Assembly (NCBI GenBank): GCA_030425285.1
Contig: JAUIAY010000001.1
Coordinates: 1 to 64,000 of the forward strand
Direction: 5' to 3'
Length of the DNA: 64,000 nt
Source: Bacteroidia bacterium
GTDB taxonomy: Bacteria; Bacteroidota; Bacteroidia; Flavobacteriales; Flavobacteriaceae
Positions 54,112 through 64,000 of this stretch are shown one piece after another. The notes under the pieces are model-generated. The model saw only the letters and a program-made list of their open reading frames with translations, was not told where the DNA came from and ran no database searches. The translations under genes were made by a program, and so were the position numbers. Numbering within the stretch: position 1 is the first letter of the stretch; every line of letters begins with the position of its first letter.

Positions 54112-55434
54112 TTATTCTGCGTTATCTAAAAAATCTTTTACACGATCTGTTAGTTTATCCAAAAACGATCGTCTTTCAGGTTTTGGGGCTTCTATGGTTT
54201 CTTCAACACCTGAATCCTCATTGGACTCTTGCTCGTTTACTGCCTCCACATAGGCTGCCTCCACCTTTTTGCGCTCTTGCCTTTTTAATCCATCCATTAC
54301 CAAGCCAACTGCTGTTGCGTATAATGGACTGGTAATTTCGTCATCACTATCTCCAGCTAAATGCTCGTTAGGAAACCCTATTCTGGTATCCATTCCAGTG
54401 ATGTACTCAACCAATTGTTTTAAATGCTTTAATTGGCTGCCGCCTCCTGTGAGCACTATACCTGCGATTAGTTTTTTCTTTTGTTCCTCATGACCATAGT
54501 TTTTAATCTCGACATAAACTTGTTCGATGATTTCAACTACACGAGCATGAATAATCTTTGAAAGGTTTTTTAAAGTAATTTCTTTTGGTTCTCTTCCTCT
54601 TAATCCGGGAATTGAAACAATTTCATTTTCTTTGTTTTCGCCTGGCCAAGCTGATCCAAACTTAATTTTTAAAAGTTCTGCTTGCTTTTCTATAATGGAA
54701 CACCCTTCTTTTATATCTTCAGTAATCACATTACCTCCAAAAGGAATAACAGCCGTATGTCGAATGATACCATCTCTAAAAATGGCCAAATCCGTTGTTC
54801 CTCCACCAATATCAATTAGCGCTACACCTGCTTCTTTTTCTTCTTGGCTTAAAACCGCATTTGATGAAGCTAAAGGCTCCAGCGTGATTCCTTCCAAATT
54901 CAATCCCGCGCTTTGAACGCAACGACCAATATTCCTAATTGATGATACTTGACCAACCACAACATGGAAATTAGCCTCAAGTCTTCCACCGTACATCCCA
55001 ATTGGTTCTTTTATTTCGGCTTGCCCATCTACTTTATATTCTTGTGGTAACACATGAATAATCTCTTCCCCAGGCAACATCACCAACTTATGCACTTGAT
55101 TGATGAGCCTATCTATGTCTTCTTCATCTATTACCAGATCAGAATTTGGACGTGTGATATAATCACTATGTTGCAAACTTCTTATGTGCTGACCAGCTAT
55201 ACCAACTGTAACATCTTCAATTTTCATTTCGGATGCCATTTCAGCTTCTTGAACCGCCAATTGAATAGACTGAATAGTTTGTGTGATATTATTAACGACA
55301 CCTCTATGAACACCAAGACTTTTAGATTTTCCTATACCTAAAATCTCAACTTTACCATACTCGTTTTTACGACCAATCATCGCCACTATTTTAGTGGTTC
55401 CTATATCTAATCCTATTGCTATATTTCCTTCCAT
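54112..55434 (-). CDS. ftsA: Cell division protein FtsA
   Basis: FtsA is the actin-like ATPase that links FtsZ to the membrane. The 440-residue product shows IAIGLDIGTTKIVAMIGR, GVALIDIGGGTTDLAIFRDG, HTAVIPFGGNVITEDIKEG and IVLTGGGSQLKHL. A C-terminal amphipathic helix, FLDKLTDRVKDFLDNAE, is the expected membrane-binding part; a Glu-rich linker precedes it. It lies 3 bases after ftsQ. Confidence 0.96.
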   Translation of the reverse strand: MEGNIAIGLDIGTTKIVAMIGRKNEYGKVEILGIGKSKSLGVHRGVVNNITQTIQSIQLAVQEAEMASEMKIEDVTVGIAGQHIRSLQHSDYITRPNSDLVIDEEDIDRLINQVHKLVMLPGEEIIHVLPQEYKVDGQAEIKEPIGMYGGRLEANFHVVVGQVSSIRNIGRCVQSAGLNLEGITLEPLASSNAVLSQEEKEAGVALIDIGGGTTDLAIFRDGIIRHTAVIPFGGNVITEDIKEGCSIIEKQAELLKIKFGSAWPGENKENEIVSIPGLRGREPKEITLKNLSKIIHARVVEIIEQVYVEIKNYGHEEQKKKLIAGIVLTGGGSQLKHLKQLVEYITGMDTRIGFPNEHLAGDSDDEITSPLYATAVGLVMDGLKRQERKKVEAAYVEAVNEQESNEDSGVEETIEAPKPERRSFLDKLTDRVKDFLDNAE

Positions 55435-55437
55435 AGT

Positions 55438-56157
55438 TTAAGATTTAGTGCCTATCACTTGGCTATCAAACTGTAGGTTTACCCTACTATACTTATCCAT
55501 TAATTTTTCTTTTGTTGCTTTTTTATAAAACACTTTAAGATTGTTTATCTTCTTGTCCAATTGCTTCAAATCTCCCACAAGCACATCAAAACCACATTGC
55601 CTTAACCGTAGTGAAATATTACCATTAGAGTCTTGATCTATAATTGTGACATGTTTTTTTAAAAAAACATCTTCTTCAACTTTTTTTGCCATTTTATAGA
55701 CATTTTGCAAGTTGTTTTTATCAATTGCACCTACAACAATTGGCACTCTAGCCGTGTAATTTGTTGACAAAGGCATAAAACTTCCTTGGTCGTCTATATA
55801 AAAAGGCGACGAGTTTTGCACTCGTGCTATAGGTTTCTTTTGTTCTACTTCAGCTGTCAGTTTACCGTTGACCTCAACAAACACTTGAGCTGAACGAATC
55901 ATTGGATTTAAATTTAGGGCAGTCTCCAATTGATTCAAATCTAAAATTTCTTTAGGGACATTCTTAACCCCTGCTTGATTTTGTATTAACAATTTACTAA
56001 CAGTCTCGTGAGTGATAAAAAGATTTTCTTCACCTTTAAAAATTATTTCCGGTTCAGCTACTTTACGACTATCGTTTTTAGCATTCGAAAAAGCATATAA
56101 CATGACTACCAAAAGCAGCAACACAAACATTTTTATGTAGTTCCAATTAACTCGCAT
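55438..56157 (-). CDS. ftsQ: Cell division protein FtsQ
   Basis: A bitopic protein of 239 residues with a short cytoplasmic part, one membrane helix (MFVLLLLVVMLYAFS) and a periplasmic POTRA-like domain (FITHETVSKLLIQN; LDLNQLETALNLNPMIRSAQVFVEVNGKL). A beta domain follows (RVQNSSPFYIDDQGSFMPLS). Sequence identity to enterobacterial FtsQ is low, and position between murC and ftsA carries much of the weight. It overlaps murC by 11 bases, suggesting translational coupling. Confidence 0.9.
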   Translation of the reverse strand: MRVNWNYIKMFVLLLLVVMLYAFSNAKNDSRKVAEPEIIFKGEENLFITHETVSKLLIQNQAGVKNVPKEILDLNQLETALNLNPMIRSAQVFVEVNGKLTAEVEQKKPIARVQNSSPFYIDDQGSFMPLSTNYTARVPIVVGAIDKNNLQNVYKMAKKVEEDVFLKKHVTIIDQDSNGNISLRLRQCGFDVLVGDLKQLDKKINNLKVFYKKATKEKLMDKYSRVNLQFDSQVIGTKS

Positions 56158-57499
56158 AAGACAAAGCTTGTTTAATATGTTTTACCTCTTCCCCTATATC
56201 TCCAGCACCAATAGTCAACACAATTTTTGCCTGACTTTCTTTAATTTTTGCAATCAGGTTTGACTTATCTACTAATTGCTTGTTGGAGTTTTCAATTTTA
56301 TCCAATAGCCATTGTGATGTGACACCCGCTATGGGCAACTCTCTTGCAGGATAAATATCCAAAAGGATAATCTCATCAAACTTTGAAAGGCTTGCTGCAA
56401 ATTCATCAGCAAAATCCCTTGTTCGGCTATACAAATGCGGTTGAAAAACAGCCAAGACCTTCTGGTTAGGATACATTTCCCTGACTGCTTGATGAACTGC
56501 ATTAATTTCTTCGGGATGATGTGCATAATCATCAATATACACCACATCATCATTTTTAATGTGATACGAAAAACGCCGTTTAACCCCTTTGTAAGATGCT
56601 AAAGCTTTGGCGAGCTGCTGGTGAGGGCAACCAAACTCTGCAGCCATCGCCAAGGCTATTAATGCATTCGACAGATTATGTCTACCAGGTAGGTTAAATT
56701 TGAATTTTCCAAGAGTTGCTTTTGGTGTTTTAACATCAAAAACATAAGCTCCATTTTCTATTTTTAAATTGACGATGGCATAATCTGAACCATCTTCAAT
56801 ACCATAGGTTATTCCATTGATTGGCAATCCATTTCTAACAAATAGTTTACCGTTTTGTTTTATTTTATTGGCGAAGTCTTTAAACGACTTCTCCAACTCT
56901 TTGGCATCTCCATAAATATCCAAATGATCGGCATCCATAGAAGTAATACAGGCTAAATCTGGCGAAAGCGTTAAAAACGATCTGTCAAATTCATCAGCTT
57001 CAACTACTGTGACATCAGTGCCATTAATAATTAAATTAGATTGGTAATTCTCGCTGATTCCGCCTAAAAATGCCGTCACCGGAACATCACATTCATTAAG
57101 CAAATGCCCCAAAATACTGGTTGTTGTTGTTTTTCCATGAGTCCCTGCGACTGCTAAACATTGCGTGTTTTCGGTAATTAGTCCTAAAACTGCTGCACGC
57201 TTCATAACAATAAATCCAGCTTCATTAAAATAGGCTAACTCTTTGTGATCTTTAGGAATTGCAGGCGTATAAACAACCAATGTTCTATTAGCGTCCAAAA
57301 ACATTGAATTGATATTCTCAACAGCATCTTCAAAATGAACTGATATTCCTAAACCTACCAATGAATCTGTGATTTCAGATTTGGTTTTATCATAACCTGA
57401 AACATGCTTTTTATTAGCATGGAAATATCTAGCAAGTGCACTCATGCCTATGCCTCCAATCCCAATAAAATACACGTTATCAATAGATTCTAAATTCAT
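56147..57499 (-). CDS. murC: UDP-N-acetylmuramate-L-alanine ligase
   Basis: MurC adds L-alanine to UDP-MurNAc with ATP, the first step of the peptide stem. The 450-residue ligase has the UDP-binding [18 protein letters not shown], the ATP P-loop [23 protein letters not shown] and [10 protein letters not shown]. Length and motifs are normal. It overlaps murG by 4 bases and ftsQ by 11. Confidence 0.97.
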   Translation of the reverse strand: MNLESIDNVYFIGIGGIGMSALARYFHANKKHVSGYDKTKSEITDSLVGLGISVHFEDAVENINSMFLDANRTLVVYTPAIPKDHKELAYFNEAGFIVMKRAAVLGLITENTQCLAVAGTHGKTTTTSILGHLLNECDVPVTAFLGGISENYQSNLIINGTDVTVVEADEFDRSFLTLSPDLACITSMDADHLDIYGDAKELEKSFKDFANKIKQNGKLFVRNGLPINGITYGIEDGSDYAIVNLKIENGAYVFDVKTPKATLGKFKFNLPGRHNLSNALIALAMAAEFGCPHQQLAKALASYKGVKRRFSYHIKNDDVVYIDDYAHHPEEINAVHQAVREMYPNQKVLAVFQPHLYSRTRDFADEFAASLSKFDEIILLDIYPARELPIAGVTSQWLLDKIENSNKQLVDKSNLIAKIKESQAKIVLTIGAGDIGEEVKHIKQALSYAS

Positions 57500-58596
57500 T
57501 TTTTTAACTTCAATAACTTATCAACTTCATCTGCAATTTGACTGGTTGCATTAACCAATGCTAATTTTTTTATGTTTTGTCCCAACTGCTTTTGTCTATC
57601 TGGAGAGACCATTAATTGCGTAAACTTATTTTGAAAATCAACTTCCAAATCTGCCTCCCTTATCAACACAGCAGCATCTTCATCAACAATAGCTTGGGCA
57701 TTTTTTGCTTGATGGTCTTCAGCCACATTTGGTGATGGGATAAAAATTACTGGCTTGCCAACGATACATAATTCTGATACCGAACTCGCTCCAGCTCTAG
57801 AAATAATAATATCTGCAGATGCATAGGCACATGCCATATCATTTATAAAAGCGTGCACCTGAATATGCTTGGTATTCCCATAAATTTTATACTGGTCGTA
57901 GTATAGCTTACCACACTGCCAAACCACCTGAAGATTATGGGTTAGCAAATAATCCAGTTCTTTCTCAATTAGCTCATTTATTCGTCTGGAGCCCAAACTA
58001 CCCCCTAACACCAATACTGTTTTTTTCTCTTTTTCTAAACCAAATAGGCTTAATGAATCTTGCCTTTTATTATCAATATCTAAAAGGTCTTGTCTAACAG
58101 GATTGCCTGTTTTAATAATTTTATCTTTTGGAAAAAAACGTTCCAAACCATCATAAGCCACACAAATTGTATTCGCTTTTTTAGAAAGCAACTTGTTGGT
58201 TATTCCAGGGTAAGAATTTTGTTCTTGAATTAATGATGGAATCCCTTTTGAAGTAGCTACCTGTAACAAAGGCCCGCTCGCAAACCCTCCAGTTCCAATA
58301 ACAACGTCTGGCTTAAATCGTCTAACAACCTTTCTAGCCTTAAATAAACTGCTCAACAACTTAAATGGAAAGCTCAAGTTTTTTAAAGTCAGTTTTCTTT
58401 GAATACCTGAAATCCATAGACCTACGATATTATAACCTGCTTGAGGAACTTTATCCATTTCCATACGATCCTTGGCACCAACAAACAAAAACTCTGCATC
58501 TTTATGACGTGACTTTAACTCATTGGCAATAGCTATAGCAGGATAGATGTGACCTCCTGTTCCGCCTCCAGACAATATGATTTTATAGTTACTCAT
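57496..58596 (-). CDS. murG: UDP-N-acetylglucosamine-undecaprenyl-pyrophosphoryl-MurNAc-pentapeptide transferase
   Basis: MurG turns lipid I into lipid II on the inner face of the membrane. The 366-residue GT28 enzyme has the glycine-rich [47 protein letters not shown] and the donor-site [20 protein letters not shown]. Its start overlaps the last base of the ftsW stop codon. Confidence 0.97.
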   Translation of the reverse strand: MSNYKIILSGGGTGGHIYPAIAIANELKSRHKDAEFLFVGAKDRMEMDKVPQAGYNIVGLWISGIQRKLTLKNLSFPFKLLSSLFKARKVVRRFKPDVVIGTGGFASGPLLQVATSKGIPSLIQEQNSYPGITNKLLSKKANTICVAYDGLERFFPKDKIIKTGNPVRQDLLDIDNKRQDSLSLFGLEKEKKTVLVLGGSLGSRRINELIEKELDYLLTHNLQVVWQCGKLYYDQYKIYGNTKHIQVHAFINDMACAYASADIIISRAGASSVSELCIVGKPVIFIPSPNVAEDHQAKNAQAIVDEDAAVLIREADLEVDFQNKFTQLMVSPDRQKQLGQNIKKLALVNATSQIADEVDKLLKLKK

Positions 58597-59789
58597 TAAA
58601 TCGTTTCTGATAAAATTTCCAATGGATTTTCATTATCCAATTCCTGCTCTTTTATTTCTTCTCTTTTGGCACTGACACTCAATATGATCCCAATTGCCAA
58701 ACACGTCATCCAAATAGAAGTACCTCCACTACTAATCAACGGTAACGTTTGACCAGTAACTGGAAATAACTCTACTGCCACTGCCATGTTTATTAATGCT
58801 TGAAATACTATGGGCAATCCGACTCCCAAAACCAGTAACTTGCCAAAAATGGTGTCGGATTTTTGAGATGCAATAACAATCCGAAATAATAACCAGAGAT
58901 AAAAAATCATTAATGTAAAACCTCCTAACAAGCCATATTCTTCAACTATGATTGCAAAAATGAAATCAGAAGAAGATTGTGGCAGAAAGTTCTTTTGTTT
59001 ACTTTTTCCAGGACCAACCCCTTTAATTCCACCAGATGCAATGGCAATTTTAGCCTTTTCAATTTGATAGTCAGCTTCAGTTACTTCGTCCGATGAAAAG
59101 TTTTCAATACGACTCATCCAAGTATCAATTCTATTTGGCATTACATCAGGAAAAGCTTTGGCTATTAGAACAAAAAATGCTAATCCCACAATACCAGAAC
59201 CAATAATGATTCCCAAATACCGTATAGGATATCCTCCTAAAAACACCAACACAACCACCATTAAAAACATAATAGCGGCTGTTGAAAAATTGGCTGGCAA
59301 TATCAATGCCAAAACCAAGAAAACAGGAATCCAAAGCGGCAGGATAGACTCTTTAAATGTAATTGTTTTGTCTTTTATTTTGGACATATATCTTGCCACA
59401 TAAACCATCAACACTACAAAGGCAAATGTTGATGTTTGGAAAGACATATTAACAATAGGAATTTGAATCCATCTACTGGCATTAGCTCCTTCAATGGTAG
59501 TCCCTTGTAGCATAGTTATAACCAACAGGACTATAACAACAGGCATCATAATCATTGACAAGCCTTTAAAATATCTATAGGGGATTTTATGGACGCCATA
59601 CATGATAGCAAAACCCAAAAAAAGATGCATCAAATGCTTAACGAAGTACGCGAAAGTGTTCCCGTTTCCTCCTACATAAGCTAAATTACTAGCAGCACTA
59701 TAAACAGGTAAAAATGAGAAAATAGCCAACAAAGCAGCTATTGCCCAAATTAACCGATCTCCTTTTATATTTTTAAATACTGCTTGCAT
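58596..59789 (-). CDS. ftsW: Lipid II polymerase FtsW (SEDS family)
   Basis: A SEDS glycan polymerase of the divisome, 397 residues with about ten membrane helices. It begins with a short cytoplasmic segment ([17 protein letters not shown]). Family motifs are [19 protein letters not shown] and [28 protein letters not shown], and the C-terminal helix motif is [18 protein letters not shown]. It works with the FtsI penicillin-binding protein, whose gene end lies at the window edge. Confidence 0.96.
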   Translation of the reverse strand: MQAVFKNIKGDRLIWAIAALLAIFSFLPVYSAASNLAYVGGNGNTFAYFVKHLMHLFLGFAIMYGVHKIPYRYFKGLSMIMMPVVIVLLVITMLQGTTIEGANASRWIQIPIVNMSFQTSTFAFVVLMVYVARYMSKIKDKTITFKESILPLWIPVFLVLALILPANFSTAAIMFLMVVVLVFLGGYPIRYLGIIIGSGIVGLAFFVLIAKAFPDVMPNRIDTWMSRIENFSSDEVTEADYQIEKAKIAIASGGIKGVGPGKSKQKNFLPQSSSDFIFAIIVEEYGLLGGFTLMIFYLWLLFRIVIASQKSDTIFGKLLVLGVGLPIVFQALINMAVAVELFPVTGQTLPLISSGGTSIWMTCLAIGIILSVSAKREEIKEQELDNENPLEILSETI

Positions 59790-59797
59790 TAACCCAA

Positions 59798-61129
59798 TTA
59801 TAGATTTCTTACTGCGTCCTTAAATTGTCTTCCTCTATCCTCATAATTCTGAAACAAATCGAAACTCGCACAAGCAGGTGACAACAAAACGTTATCACCA
59901 GACTTCGCAATTTTATAGGCAATTTTGACCGCTTCACTCATATATTGTGTTTCAACAATAATGTCAACCATAGACGAAAAATTATCCAGAAGTTTTTGAT
60001 TGTCAACACCCAAACAGATAATAGCCTTAACTTTTTCATTCACAAATGGAAACAATTCGGTGTAGTCATTCCCTTTGTCTTGACCACCAACAATCCATAC
60101 TGTTGGAGCCTCCATACTTTCCAACGCATAATAGGTTGCATTTACATTTGTCGCTTTTGAGTCATTGATGTACTGAACTTTATTAATCTTCAAGACATGT
60201 TCCAATCTATGCTCTACGCCTTGGAAGTTCTCAAGACTCTCTCTAATAGTTTGCTTTCTAATCTTAAGTAAATGGGCAACTGTTGAAGCTGCCATGGCAT
60301 TTTTAATGTTATGTTTTCCTTCTAATGCTAAATCCTTTGTTGGCATAATTATCTGGTTATTATCTATAGTTATTTTTATATTCTCATTTTCTAAAAAAGC
60401 ACCGTTTTCAAAAGTTTCAACTAGTGAAAATGGCAATAAGTTCGACTGAACAGGGTAAAGCTTCAACCAATTGGTTATCACGGGATCATCAGCATCATAA
60501 ATTAGATAGTCATTGGTATTTTGATTCATGGCAATCCTAAACTTAGATGCGATATAATTTTCGAACTTGTAATCATATCTATCCAAATGATCTGGAGTGA
60601 TGTTTGTAATCACAGCTATGTGCGGTTTAAAATCCTTACACTCATCCAACTGAAAACTGCTGATCTCTAAAACATAATTCTCAAAATCTTCTTCAAGAAC
60701 TTGTTTGGCAAAACTGGCTCCAATATTACCACCTAGACCTACTGACAATCCCTGTTTAAGAATATGATAGGTTAATGATGCCGTTGTCGTTTTGCCATTA
60801 CTCCCAGTGATTCCCACTATAGTAGCATCTGTATATTTTGATGCAAATTCTATTTCGGAAATCACGGGAATGTTGGCTGCTATTAATCTCTGGACCAGAT
60901 CCACTTTTGATGGAATTCCAGGGCTTTTCATCACCAAATCAGCATTCAAAATTTTGGATTCCGTATGCTTTTCTTCCTCCCATTCAATCTCACTATTTTT
61001 AAGAACGTCCTGATATTTCGGTTTTATTTTTCCTTTGTCAGAAACAAACACTTCATATCCTTTGGCTTTCCCCAATAAAGCGGTTCCAACACCACTTTCA
61101 CCACCGCCCAAAATCACAAGCCTTTTCAT
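59798..61129 (-). CDS. murD: UDP-N-acetylmuramoylalanine-D-glutamate ligase
   Basis: MurD adds D-glutamate to UDP-MurNAc-L-Ala. The 443-residue product shows RLVILGGGESGVGTALLGK, VMKSPGIPSK, the P-loop GITGSNGKTTTAS, LEISSFQLD and NDSKATNVNATYYALE. The C-terminus has LLSPACASFDLFQNYEDRG. All catalytic motifs are intact. The gap to mraY is 1 base. Confidence 0.97.
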   Translation of the reverse strand: MKRLVILGGGESGVGTALLGKAKGYEVFVSDKGKIKPKYQDVLKNSEIEWEEEKHTESKILNADLVMKSPGIPSKVDLVQRLIAANIPVISEIEFASKYTDATIVGITGSNGKTTTASLTYHILKQGLSVGLGGNIGASFAKQVLEEDFENYVLEISSFQLDECKDFKPHIAVITNITPDHLDRYDYKFENYIASKFRIAMNQNTNDYLIYDADDPVITNWLKLYPVQSNLLPFSLVETFENGAFLENENIKITIDNNQIIMPTKDLALEGKHNIKNAMAASTVAHLLKIRKQTIRESLENFQGVEHRLEHVLKINKVQYINDSKATNVNATYYALESMEAPTVWIVGGQDKGNDYTELFPFVNEKVKAIICLGVDNQKLLDNFSSMVDIIVETQYMSEAVKIAYKIAKSGDNVLLSPACASFDLFQNYEDRGRQFKDAVRNL

Positions 61130-61130
61130 A

Positions 61131-62372
61131 CTATCTAATTTTCAATGTCACAATTGAAATAATAGCTAGCAGAATTCCTACAATCCAGAATCTGGTAACA
61201 ATTTTACTCTCGTGATATCCTGATTTTTGATAGTGATGATGAAGGGGAGACATTTTAAAAATTCGCCTACCTTCACCATATTTTTTGCGCGTGTATTTAA
61301 ACCAGCTTACCTGCATAACCACCGATAAATTTTCGGCCAGAAATATGCCACATAACACTGGTATTAACCATTCTTTACGGACAGCTATAGCGATAACCGC
61401 TATAATCCCGCCTATAGTCAAACTTCCTGTATCTCCCATAAAAACTTGAGCTGGGTAAGTGTTATACCACAAAAATCCAATTAAGGCTCCTACAAAGGCC
61501 GCTATGTAAATAGTGATTTCTTCAACCCTTGGTATGTACATAATATCAAGGTATTTTGAGAATATGATATTACCTGAAACCCAAGCAAAAATTCCTAAAG
61601 TGAGTACTATAATAGCCGATGTTCCAGCAGCAAGCCCATCAATACCATCAGTAAGGTTTGCCCCATTTGAAACAGCCGTAATTATAAAGATGCTTACTAA
61701 AATGAAAATAACCCAAGCGTATTGATTTAAGTCAGGGCTAATCCAAGTAATTAAGTCTGAATAATCGAACTCGTTGTTTTTAACAAAAGGAATGGTAGTC
61801 TTTGTTGACTTTTCTTCAACATCAAACAATTTAGCAGCCGGCAAATCTGGGTTTTCCGCAAGCAGTACTCTTTGCTCCTCGATAGGCAATTCTTCTTTTA
61901 TGGTTACATCATTACTAAAGAACAATGTCGCACCAACAATGATTCCCAGTCCAACTTGACCCAAAACCTTAAATCTCCCTTTTAATCCCTCCTTATCGTT
62001 TTTGAATTTCTTAATGTAGTCATCAATAAATCCAATAGTTCCCATCCAAACTGTAGTAACTATCAATAGGATGATATAAATATTTTCAAGCTTTGCCAAT
62101 AACAGAACAGGAATGAGCGTAGCCAAAATGATTATGATTCCACCCATAGTTGGTGTTCCCGCTTTTTCAACTTGTCCTTCCAAACCTAAATCACGAATAG
62201 TCTCACCAACTTGTTGCTTTCTTAAAAACTTGATGATGCGTTTACCAAAAATGGTCGATATCAATAATGACAGTATGATTGCCATGGCAGCTCTAAAGGT
62301 TATAAACCCAAATAATGATGCCCCAGGAAATTGGTACTGTTTTTCTAGATATTCAAATAGGTAATACAACAT
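61131..62372 (-). CDS. mraY: Phospho-N-acetylmuramoyl-pentapeptide transferase
   Basis: MraY makes lipid I from UDP-MurNAc-pentapeptide and undecaprenyl phosphate. The 413-residue protein has ten predicted helices and the family motifs [19 protein letters not shown] (Asp117-Asp118), [12 protein letters not shown] and [12 protein letters not shown]. It is about 50 residues longer than E. coli MraY. An inserted polar loop (about residues 154-200, EELPIEEQ to KNNEFDYSD) lies between two helices after [12 protein letters not shown]. Similar insertions occur, as I recall, in other Bacteroidota. It follows murE by 9 bases. Confidence 0.96.
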   Translation of the reverse strand: MLYYLFEYLEKQYQFPGASLFGFITFRAAMAIILSLLISTIFGKRIIKFLRKQQVGETIRDLGLEGQVEKAGTPTMGGIIIILATLIPVLLLAKLENIYIILLIVTTVWMGTIGFIDDYIKKFKNDKEGLKGRFKVLGQVGLGIIVGATLFFSNDVTIKEELPIEEQRVLLAENPDLPAAKLFDVEEKSTKTTIPFVKNNEFDYSDLITWISPDLNQYAWVIFILVSIFIITAVSNGANLTDGIDGLAAGTSAIIVLTLGIFAWVSGNIIFSKYLDIMYIPRVEEITIYIAAFVGALIGFLWYNTYPAQVFMGDTGSLTIGGIIAVIAIAVRKEWLIPVLCGIFLAENLSVVMQVSWFKYTRKKYGEGRRIFKMSPLHHHYQKSGYHESKIVTRFWIVGILLAIISIVTLKIR

Positions 62373-62381
62373 GCTATTTCT

Positions 62382-63845
62382 TTATTTCTGTAATTGCTTT
62401 AAAAAATCTTTTACTATTTCAAAATCATCAAAATCAAAGCGTTCACCTTTTATTTCCTGATAGGTTTCATGACCTTTTCCTGCTATTAGAATAATATCAT
62501 TCCCATTAGCCATTTGGCAAGCTGTTTTGATTGCTTGTTTTCTATCGGTTATAGAAATTGTTTTTTTGAAATTCTGTGGTTCAACACCCGCTTCTATTTC
62601 ACTAATAATTGTATCTGGATTTTCGCTTCTTGGGTTATCACTGGTAAAAATTACCTTGGTACTCAATGCAGAAGCGATATGCCCCATTTTGGGTCTTTTA
62701 GTTTTATCTCGATCGCCGCCACATCCGACAACTGTTATAAGTTCTTCATTCTTTGTACGAATACTATTTACAGTTTCAAGAACATTTTTCAATGCATCTG
62801 GTGTATGGGCATAATCAACAATAGCCGTAATTTTATCATCAGAAATTAGATACTGAAACCGTCCTGACACACTTTCCAACTCACTAATAAGCCTTAAAAT
62901 CTCAACTTTTTCCAAACCCAGAAGTTCTGCAGTGGCATAAATGGCTAAAACGTTATAAGCATTGAAGTTTCCTATTAGACGCGTCCAAACTTCATTGTCA
63001 TTTATCTTAAGAAGTAATCCGCTAAATTGATTTTCAAGAATTTGAGCTTTATAATCACCGTAACTTTTAAGTGCGTAAGTGAATTTTCTTGCTTTGGTAT
63101 TTTGAAGCATAACCAAACCATTCTTATCATCAATATTGACTAGCGCAAATGCCTTTTCCGACAGTCCATCAAAAAATGCCTTTTTAACATCTCTATACTC
63201 TGCAAAATCTTTATGGTAATCTAGATGATCATGGGTTAGGTTGGTGAAAATACCACCTTCAAAATGCAACCCTTCAGTACGTTTTTGATGAATGCCGTGC
63301 GAACTGACTTCCATAAAACAGTATTCAACGCCTACATCACTCATTTCCTTCAGATATTTATTTATCGTCAATGAATCTGGCGTTGTATGGGTTGCCTTAT
63401 ATTCAACGGTATCAACCATTATCTTAACCGTTGACAACAACCCAACTTTATAACCTGCATTTTTAAACAACTGGTAAAGTAATGTTGCGATAGTTGTTTT
63501 TCCATTAGTTCCTGTAACGCCAACCAAACGCAAGTTTTCAGAAGGAACACCGTAATAGTTTGAAGCCATAACCGCCAAAGCACTTGACGAATTTTCAACC
63601 TCAACATAAGTCACTTCAGGCGCTAATTTTTCTGGTAATTTTTCACAAATAATAGCATTACAACCTTTCGAAATGGCCATATCTATGAAATCATGTCCAT
63701 CAGACTGCGTACCAACGATAGCAACAAAAACATCATGGTCAGATACATTTCTGGAATCAAACACAATGTTTTTCACAGATACATTGGTTGTGCCAGCAAC
63801 AGCATTTAGGGTAACCTTGTACAATATGTCTTTTAAAGTCATCAT
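62382..63845 (-). CDS. murE: UDP-MurNAc-L-Ala-D-Glu:meso-diaminopimelate ligase
   Basis: MurE adds the third residue of the peptide stem. The 487-residue product has FDSRNVSDHDVFVA, the P-loop GVTGTNGKTTIATLLY, FMEVSSHGIHQKR, NLTHDHLDYH and AIVDYAHTPDAL. The specificity motif is TSDNPRSENPD; DNPR indicates meso-diaminopimelate rather than lysine. The start overlaps the stop of the upstream ftsI-like gene (ATGA arrangement); a second ATG follows at once. Confidence 0.97.
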   Translation of the reverse strand: MMTLKDILYKVTLNAVAGTTNVSVKNIVFDSRNVSDHDVFVAIVGTQSDGHDFIDMAISKGCNAIICEKLPEKLAPEVTYVEVENSSSALAVMASNYYGVPSENLRLVGVTGTNGKTTIATLLYQLFKNAGYKVGLLSTVKIMVDTVEYKATHTTPDSLTINKYLKEMSDVGVEYCFMEVSSHGIHQKRTEGLHFEGGIFTNLTHDHLDYHKDFAEYRDVKKAFFDGLSEKAFALVNIDDKNGLVMLQNTKARKFTYALKSYGDYKAQILENQFSGLLLKINDNEVWTRLIGNFNAYNVLAIYATAELLGLEKVEILRLISELESVSGRFQYLISDDKITAIVDYAHTPDALKNVLETVNSIRTKNEELITVVGCGGDRDKTKRPKMGHIASALSTKVIFTSDNPRSENPDTIISEIEAGVEPQNFKKTISITDRKQAIKTACQMANGNDIILIAGKGHETYQEIKGERFDFDDFEIVKDFLKQLQK

Positions 63846-64000
63846 GAAGCTTCGATTACAACTGTTTGATTTCGTTTTATCTTATCACCTTTATTAATGG
63901 ATTGCGATTTTACTTCACCTATACCTTGAGCTCTCACTTTTAAGCCCATATTTTCAAGGATGGCAATGGCATCCATGGTAGGCAAGCCAACTACATTGGG
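63842..64000 (-). CDS. ftsI: Penicillin-binding protein (FtsI/PBP3 type), C-terminal PASTA end, partial
   Basis: The frame runs from the window edge to a TGA at 63844-63842, giving the last 52 residues. They read as a PASTA domain: PNVVGLPTMDAIAILENMG, LKVRAQGIGEV and INKGDKIKRNQTVVIEAS. In Bacteroidota the division transpeptidase upstream of murE ends in a PASTA domain, so this is most likely the ftsI homologue, which crosslinks septal peptidoglycan. The catalytic part lies outside the window. Its stop overlaps the murE start. Confidence 0.85.
   Translation of the reverse strand, partial: PNVVGLPTMDAIAILENMGLKVRAQGIGEVKSQSINKGDKIKRNQTVVIEAS

Overview
The window is a piece of a low-GC, compactly organised chromosome from the Bacteroidota, most likely a marine member of the Flavobacteriaceae. 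Four things point there: type IX secretion components and cargo (SprF/PorP-like protein, PorT, C-terminal sorting domains), a complete Na+-pumping NADH:quinone reductase operon, a primary sigma factor of the short Bacteroidota type, and repeated promoter boxes of the TAnnTTTG class that this phylum uses. I cannot fix the genus from the sequence alone. I found no insertion sequence, integrase, phage gene or CRISPR array; the region is core genome with small accessory islands.

Layout. 1-4416: the 3' end of a repeat-rich surface adhesin with a type B type IX sorting domain, then a SprF/PorP-like protein and an OmpA-family protein, the usual export and anchoring partners. 4424-13719: an accessory-looking stretch of lineage-specific genes. 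It contains two lipoproteins, a three-gene module (ECF-like sigma factor, membrane-spanning TPR protein resembling an anti-sigma factor, exported TPR-CHAT caspase-like protease) and several small unknowns. 13730-20822: a DUF4846 lipoprotein and, on the minus strand, nqrABCDEF. 21017-31896: housekeeping and metabolic genes (DUF5103 protein, ApaG, TANGO2-like protein, pruA, a secreted lipase-like hydrolase, cupin, rsmG, fatty acid desaturase, aminotransferase). 31979-34824: the TrkH/TrkA potassium uptake pair. 34963-47959: a run of ubiE, porT, an rRNA methyltransferase, tamL-like gene, fbaA, accD, rpsO, pnp, a primary sigma factor and rpe. 47960-51346: an MtfA-like peptidase, a tiny Tat lipoprotein with a Tyr/Asp repeat and a two-domain glycosyltransferase. 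51473-51546: tRNA-Arg. 51557-64000: yqeY and then the division and cell wall cluster on the minus strand (ftsI end, murE, mraY, murD, ftsW, murG, murC, ftsQ, ftsA, ftsZ).

How the parts fit. The dcw genes are packed with overlaps of 1-11 bases or very short gaps and end in a hairpin after ftsZ, so they look like one long transcript. The nqr genes likewise start at one promoter box and end in a hairpin after nqrF. The type IX system appears here as cargo (adhesin, lipase-like hydrolase), as translocon or assembly parts (PorT) and as an outer-membrane partner (SprF-like).

The best candidate for an undescribed system is 6577-11169. A sigma factor, a single-pass membrane protein with an anti-sigma-like cytoplasmic part and a periplasmic TPR domain, and a periplasmic membrane-anchored CHAT protease with an intact His/Cys dyad could form a protease-controlled transcription switch across the inner membrane. 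Other points worth a second look are an AccD in which all four zinc-ribbon cysteines are replaced, a 62-residue Tat lipoprotein with YYDDG repeats, a GT4-like/GT9 fusion, a structured direct-repeat region next to tRNA-Arg, and a heptamer repeat inside the nqr operon.
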